64,000 nucleotides of DNA from positions 64,849,484 to 64,913,483 of the forward strand of contig CM055274.1 of NCBI GenBank assembly GCA_029237695.1, read 5' to 3'. The translations under genes were made by a program, and so were the position numbers. Below are positions 58,701 through 64,000 of this stretch, piece by piece (the stretch's first letter is position 1; the number at the start of each line of letters is the position of its first letter). This stretch comes from Conchocele bisecta. Taxonomy: Eukaryota; Mollusca; Bivalvia; Lucinida; Thyasiridae. A model generated the notes under the pieces. The model worked only from the letters and a program-made list of their open reading frames with translations. It did no database searches and was not told the origin of the DNA.

Positions 58701-60700
58701 ACGAACGATTACATGCTTCTACATGTACACAGCACCGTACAGATGAAACCGTGTTATACGTATAACACGTTTCCACGGGTTTTAACGCATTACACGTTTT
58801 GGTATGCCAACCGTGTATCGCGTAGAATGCGCATGCTGAGATCGTTCTTCATGTGTGTATATATACTTCTAAAGTATGCGGTGTCTTTCTTTCTAATTCA
58901 AAAAAGTTTTATTTGATGAATATGGTTGGATATTAAAGTGATTCGCTACATGTTCAAAGGAGTATTTATTGTTTATAAATTCTGTCAATCGCGTCTCTTC
59001 TAAAATATTTACCACGATCAAAATCGAACACGCCGGAAGCTCGACGGACAGACAACAACAACAACAGGGCCGAACAGGTATTCGCGTTAAAACGTGTAAC
59101 CGTTGTACACGTTTCAACGCTTTCATATAGCTACACGCTTCCAGGTAAAGCGTTGTACACGTTTCAACGCTTTCACCTCGCCACATATGTATACGCCAAA
59201 GCGTGTTATACGCCTTGAAGCTAAACGTATTACACTCTTTAAAACTGAACGGTTTGACAATGTGTATTACCGTGTACGAACCGTATTATACGTTTTAACA
59301 AAACCGTATACAACCGCTTTTAAACTAAACAGTTTGACAATGTGTATTACACGTGTACGAACCGTATTATACGTTTAAACAACGTATACAACGCTTTTAA
59401 ACTAAACGGTTTGACAATGTGTATTACACGTGTATGAACTGTATTATACGTTTAAACAACGTATACAACGCTACAGCAAACCGTTGCGTTCGCGTTGCGT
59501 TGAGTTTGCAAGTGTTGTCTACGGTGGAACAAAAAGGCAGACTGCACTGTACCTATATGTGAAGCCCTCGAGAAATTTACCGGTGTCCATACGAGTACCT
59601 CAGAGCAGCATAATGATCTGCGGGTCAGCTCAGAATCTCGGGACCGCAAAGACTACAATACCTTCTTAGAGGGGATACGGATACATTCACCATTTTCAGC
59701 TAGTAAACCAGATTCACTTGTTGCAATATACACAGGTCTGGTGGCTGATGCATCTGTGAACTGTGACACCGCCTATGAGATAGGCCGGGCAGCCGCTGCT
59801 ACCATTGTCAATACACCGTTCACAGATGTAAAACTGAAACGGAACGACAGAGTGAAGACAATAAATGGAGCTGTTAACACAGTCAAGATTCGTGGTCAGT
59901 CAGTTGTGGTAAACCCAACTTTGCTGTTTAATAGAATCACTTGTGTTATGCAAAGCAGTTCAGAGATGGAAGAATTCCTGTCGTACAAACTGGCACCACA
60001 ACAGATGTCTCTCTTCAATGAAGGCACAATGAGGAAGACTGCCAAAAGTACACTTAATGCCCTGCTGCGGTCAAATGTTACGCCACAGTCTACATTTCTG
60101 GAAGATGCTGTCTTTGTCATTGATGGCGGTTACCTTCTACACACTGTCATTTGGCCTTCCGATGCAACGTACAAGCAAGTATGCGAGTCATATGTATCGT
60201 ACATAGTAGAGCATTATGGCAGCGAAGACACAACGGTTGTCTTTGATGGATATGGAAGTCAATCATCTACTAAATCTGCTGAGCAGCACAGACGGGCATC
60301 AAAATCGGTTTCTGGTGACATTATATTTGATGCCGAGATGAAAATCATGACCTCTCAAACTTCCTTCCTCGCCAATGGTTCCAATAAGACAAGATTGATA
60401 GAAATGCTCACGGACGAGTTGAGACACAGCAACATAACTGTAAAACAGGCTGAAGCTGACGCTGATAGTCTGATTATCTCAACAGCATTATCAGTTTCAC
60501 AATCTCTGTCCAAACCAGTGGTAGTTATTGGAACAGACACTGACTTGCTAGTAATGCTAGTGTTCCAAGCTACTCCACTCACCCGCATGATATTCAAGAG
60601 AAATCCTTTATGTGTATACGACATTACAGACATCCAACACTCAATTGGGGGCGCAAAGAAACACCTGATGGCTGTTCACGCTATTACCGGATGTGATACG
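55743..60700 (+). pseudogene. Academ-like transposase, copy B (nearly full length, disrupted)
   Basis: The gene starts at the ATG at 55743 (MDVSCVIYKE). It begins with a degenerate zinc-binding region, where CVIYK and VHVNFFKEYT sit at positions that I recall as Cys in relatives. Then comes a C-x2-C finger (CLFCGK) with KYYRGCSTQF. The middle has QFVFDNADF, TFHTMGG, TFDQPLYIKA, RLGGFHLLMSYMGS and RAEHTGDWDLHL, and the C-terminal XPG/FEN-like nuclease has VIDGGYLLH, KQAEADADS, GTDTDLLV (60530-) and GCD (60689-60697). Frame changes occur near 56275, 57016 and 57385, each consistent with one extra base. CAG became TAG at 57960-57962 (Gln in copy A). A 1215-bp element sits at 58335-59549. After GCDT the sequence changes at GTATGT (60701), which could be a 5' splice site or a breakpoint. 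No terminal repeats of the element were identified. Academ assignment is inference. Confidence 0.72.
58335..59549. mobile_element. TA-flanked CAGT element inserted in transposase copy B
   Basis: It starts CAGTCGTTTCTGTC and ends GGCAGACTGCACTG. Aligned as inverted ends, 15 of 24 positions match (CAGT, TCTG and TGTTCC blocks). TA at 58333-58334 and 59550-59551; copy A has the empty site GTTGCATACCTATATG near 405-420. The body is full of GTGTAC/GTACAC and GTTGTAAAC words and holds three ~80-bp tandem units at 59230-59480 (AAACGGTTTGACAATGTGTA). Tc1/mariner-type, non-autonomous. Confidence 0.85.
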
Positions 60701-60930
60701 GTATGTTTGGCTCTAAGGCGAGCATACCGACTATATAGAGGTGGGTCAACCAGGGGAGTCGAGCGTACTGACTTGCGAGCCAATAATGAGGTGAGACGAG
60801 CATACAGAATGTCCAGTCGTGCGTACATTCTGGGACAAGTCACTTCAGGCAAGTGAATGATGTCTCGAGAAGTCTGGCAACTGCTTCAACTGATGCCACA
60901 CATAAATGTACATATGTATGTTGTTTGTAA
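60701..60930 (+). repeat. Degenerate GAGTCGAGCGTACCGACT repeat, copy 2
   Basis: AGCATACCGACTATATAGAGG, GAGTCGAGCGTACTGACT, AATAATGAGGTGAGACGAGC, TTCTGGGACAAGTCACTTCA and CAACTGATGCCACACA follow the same order as 14080-14330. It abuts copy B at the point where copy A continues coding. Confidence 0.75.
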
Positions 60931-61019
60931 CATTATCGTGAAATTCTATTGCCGCGTTATGAAAATTGAGCATTTTGAATTAGAGATTACTATGTTATAA
61001 TTCTAATAAACATGTTTTT

Positions 61020-61512
61020 ATGCCTCCATCTGATAGCAAGGGGGATATATTGCGTTGATCTTGAGGTTCCGTCCGTCTATCCGTCTATCCGTCCGTCCAT
61101 GTACATTTACGTCAAAAGGTTTGTAAGACTTTGTCCAACATGTAATATCTTCATTATTACGTGAAGGATTGCTTCAATACTTGGACATTTGAATCACCTG
61201 AACATTTGTCACACGCTCGCGTCACCATTAACACATTCTTGACCTTGGTCACCGTCGAAATGTCTTTTAAACACTTAGCCATTTGTTGCGTCGAAAAGTT
61301 TGTAACAGTTTCTCCAACATGTAATATCTTCAAGATGATGCGTAGGATTGATTCGATACTTGGACACTTGAATCACCTGATCATTTGTTACTCACTCGCG
61401 ACACCATTAACTTGACCTTTAACTTATTTTTACCGTCCCATAATCGCTGAAAATTTTTTACAGTCAAATATGCAAAGGGAGCATATCCATGTTTTTCAAA
61501 CATAATGTCTAG
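61020..61512 (+). mobile_element. Satellite-cored element (ATGCCTCC head, GTCTAG tail), complete
   Basis: The head is ATGCCTCC...GGGGGATAT, TTGCGTTGATCTTGAGG and GTCCGTC repeats. Two ~180-bp units carry GTTTGTAA..., TTCTCCAACATGTAATATCT and TGGACA(T/C)TTGAATCACCTG. The tail is AGGGAGCATATCC, hairpin ATGTTT-TTC-AAACAT (61489-61503), AATGTCTAG and T. Confidence 0.78.
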
Positions 61513-61514
61513 TT

Positions 61515-62600
61515 ATGTCCCCTATGTGATAGCAAGGGGGGCATATTGCGTTGCTCTTGAGGTTCCTTCCATCTCTCCGTCCGTCCGTGTACATTTACGT
61601 CAAAAAGTTTGTAAGAGTTTCTGATAATCTGCTTGATATTGAACACATGCATTGCTCTAATGGTCCTCTACCTCCCTGTGACAAATCCATGACCGTCCCG
61701 CCACCGCTAAGCCCAGAGACAAGTCACATACTTGGTGTGTTTGAAACCTTAATGCTCGGACAAATGTCTTATTATGTCTGTTTCCTTGATTGGATCTGCT
61801 TGATATTTCACACACTCATTGCTTTAATGGTCCTCTACCGCCCTGTGACAAATGCACGATCATCCCGCCCCTGCTAAACCCAGGGTCAAGGTCCATGCAC
61901 CGATCTGCATGATATTTCACATACACATTACTCTAATGGTCCTCTACCGCTCTGAAAAATCCACGATTATCATGCCCCCACTAAGCCCAGGGTCAAGGTC
62001 ACATACGTTGTTCGTTCTAAACTCGGGTAAATGTCTTACATTACCTATTTCCTTGCATGGTGACAAATCCACGCTTCTCTGGCTCTCTGTGTTTTCAAAT
62101 GTGCCTCGTTTTTGTCGCGCTTGCTTTAACAGAAGACAGGACTATAGTCACCGCTTTTTCCGTCGTCGTCTGAAATGTCAAAAAGTTTGTACAAGCTTCG
62201 TCATCATTATATAACTTTAATATTACTTGACAGATTGCTTCAATATTTAGACACTTGATACATGTGAGCATTTGGAACACACTCCTGCCGCCATTAACAT
62301 AACCTTGACCTTTTTTACCTTCACATTTTTGCGGAAACACTTCTTAGCCATTTTTTTGTGTCAAAAAGTTTGTACAAGCTTCTTCATCATGGTACAATGT
62401 ATAACTAATATTGCTTGACACATTGCTTCAATATTTGAGCACTTGATATATGTAAGCATTTGGAACACGCTCATGCTGCCATTAACATTACCTTGACCGC
62501 TTTTACCTTCACATTTTTGCGGAAACACTTAGCCATTTTTTTGCGTAAAAAAGTTGACAAGTTTCTTCATCATGATAGAACTTTAATATTACTTAACTAG
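61515..62600 (+). mobile_element. Satellite-cored element abutting the previous one, mixed core
   Basis: It starts two T's after the previous CTAG: ATGTCCCC...GGGGGGCAT, TTGCGTTGCTCTTGAGGTTCC, GTCCGTCCGTG. The core first has ACCTCCCTGTGACAAATCC / GCCCAGGGTCAAGGTC units of the 44423 type (61640-62100), then GTTTGTACAAGCTTC / TTGCTTCAATATTT / TGCGGAAACACTTAGCC units of the 61020 type (62165-62590). No clear tail is seen; the end is arbitrary near ACTTAACTAG. Confidence 0.65.
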
Positions 62601-63479
62601 GGATGGCAAGGAATATTCGAATATTTGTTTATTGACGGAATATTCGAATATCAGTTTGGTATTCGAATGGAAAACTTATTTCAAGTTATTGTTTGGTTTA
62701 CTTATTTCTCACCGTCGCACATACAGCAATTGATCCCGGCAAAGTTTGTATTGTCCGTTATCGACGATTAATACGGTATCGCGTCAAAGTTTGCTTGTCC
62801 CTAATATCTACAATTATTAACACGGTATTGTTTTGACAGCCTGAAGGCTTGCAGGTGTTTAATCCGTACCTTAATCAATTTTAATTGCATTAAATAGAGT
62901 AATTGTTGATCCTTGGTAAAGAACTCGTGCGTGTTTGTCGGTACATGGTGTTTCGTGGTGGTATAATTATGTGTTTGTTGAATTGTTTGATTGGTAACAC
63001 ATATAGACCTTGAGCCACCAATAACCCCCCCTCCCCCCCCCTTTGGGATTTTTGGTCAGTATGATTTTCGGATTCAGTAACCTATTGTCTATCAAACCTG
63101 ATTGTCTGCGCCTACAAAGCCGATGGAGGAACAAATGGCAGCCATTTTCCAAAATGGCCGCCATACAAAACTGGGTGGTTTTAGAACAGGCCGATATGTG
63201 TTATTTAAATCACGTTCTTCCAAGTTAAGCGATATCATTATTTTCACCAATTGAGTATAAAATGACTTACAATAAGTTTTATATTGGATACCATCCTCAA
63301 ATAGCCACAATTATCAAAATGGCCGCCAAAATACTTAATTGTTTATGCTTGCAACATTTTTTTTCACCACACGATGAGCTACCTACAATTTAATCACGTC
63401 AGTAGCAACATATTCACATGGCAGATTCTTTTTCACATCGATTTGCATTATTTCTGGTGTGCTAACAACGGTAATTATT
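62601..63479. other. Intron-like or intergenic DNA
   Basis: An ATTCGAATA-rich patch at 62610-62670 and an ATGGCCGCC word at 63152 and 63317. Nothing coding was recognised. Confidence 0.5.
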
Positions 63480-63499
63480 TTCAAAATGGCCGCCAAACA

Positions 63500-64000
63500 G
63501 GTATTATATAATGGCCCTTTCGGGTATTTTTGGAGATTATTGGAGTTCATGACAAATGACAAATGCATGAAAGCATTGTCATCATACTCGGAGTTTCGAG
63601 ACAGGGTTAGTGAAGGGAAACTTGGGAAAACGGCACAGTATTGGCTGGGATACATGGATTCGGTGCATACGGTGTTGCAGTTTCTGCGAGCCACCAAAGA
63701 AAACAACTTAGACCTTCACATAGCATGTCTTCAGAAGATGTGTCCATTGTTCTTCAGCTTTGACAATCCCAACTACGCACGGTATACTACAGTATATCTG
63801 CTGAGTTTGTTAAACTTAGAGCAGTTATATCCTGGGATGGAAGATCTGTTGAGGAACAATGGATTCAGCGTGAACGATCCAGTGTTCCGTCATCCAGAAA
63901 TGGCGTGGATATCACAATAGAGCAAACCATCAATCGCCATGCTAAGTCACATGGAGGTATCATAGGTTTCAGCCGCAATTATGCAGCATACTACAGATGG
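63500..64000 (+). pseudogene. Third, divergent Academ-like transposase fragment
   Basis: The frame from about 63486 to 63920 includes WLGYMDSVHTVLQFLRATK, DLHIACLQKMCPLFFSFD, NYARYTTVYLLSLLNLEQLY and NNGFSVNDPV. This lines up with the YLEQVSLLRLFIRAEH, DLHLYCVSRMIPFF, YAKSARLYLHQMTELD and HGYFTI segments of copies A and B. After the stop at 63918-63920 another frame continues to the window end with DITIEQTINRHAKSHGG, matching DQTIEQELMRLLKSAGG, so a one-base frame change lies near 63900. Identity to A/B is low, so this is a different subfamily. The true start is not clear: the frame opens at ATGGCCGCC, a word that recurs in non-coding parts of the window. Confidence 0.7.

Overview
The window is animal genomic DNA, most likely from a bivalve mollusc. 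It is AT-rich and intron-like, and more than half of it can be assigned to interspersed repeats. Many of these have the build of the mollusc 'pearl' / HINE-type Helitron-like elements: a short GTCCGTCC-type microsatellite head, a core of tandem units of about 160-190 bp, and a tail hairpin. I saw no bacterial-style operons, rRNA or CRISPR. Most apparent reading frames are accidents inside repeats.

The one recognisable host gene lies on the + strand as three short exons: 20623-20688, 26828-27012 and 54093-54169. Splice sites and reading phase agree. Together they encode the core of a class V (cysteine-desulfurase-like) PLP-dependent aminotransferase, including the FWDYA segment and the lysine of the SPHKF motif. 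The introns between them are about 6.1 kb and 27.1 kb, so most of the window is repeat-filled intron of this gene. Earlier and later exons were not found.

A large transposase-like protein family is present three times. Copy A (1-1603) is truncated. Copy B (55743-60700) is nearly full length. A more distant relative (63500-64000) runs off the window. The C-terminal domain has the acidic motifs of an XPG/FEN (PIN-like) nuclease, which together with the Cys-rich N-terminus suggests the Academ DNA transposon superfamily. All three are broken. Copy B carries a nonsense codon, three frame shifts and a 1215-bp TA-flanked insertion; copy A preserves the empty site of that insertion.

The rest, left to right: a 167-bp satellite-cored element (1601-4157), a TTAA-flanked MITE fragment, a ~42-bp minisatellite, a TCTCTTACC-ended element with a nested TA element (7471-9246), a composite element (9656-12562), a tyrosine-recombinase fragment (14565-14880, minus), a second composite (14876-19942) with a nested ~440-bp-repeat element, further satellite-cored elements (20946-26229), a TA-flanked element (27862-30208), a Russian-doll nest (32046-35384), a SINE and a MITE nested in a LINE/SINE-like repeat (38461-39305), an unusual inverted-repeat-bounded element with motifs every ~180 bp (41766-43822), then more satellite-cored elements up to the second transposase copy.

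The most interesting result is a set of sequence-unrelated elements sharing one architecture and one insertion rule: they begin T|A..., end in a hairpin followed by CTAG|T or CTTG|T, and insert into T runs with little or no duplication. Several can be checked here because an uninterrupted copy of the target is also in the window. Two share ends but have different tandem cores.
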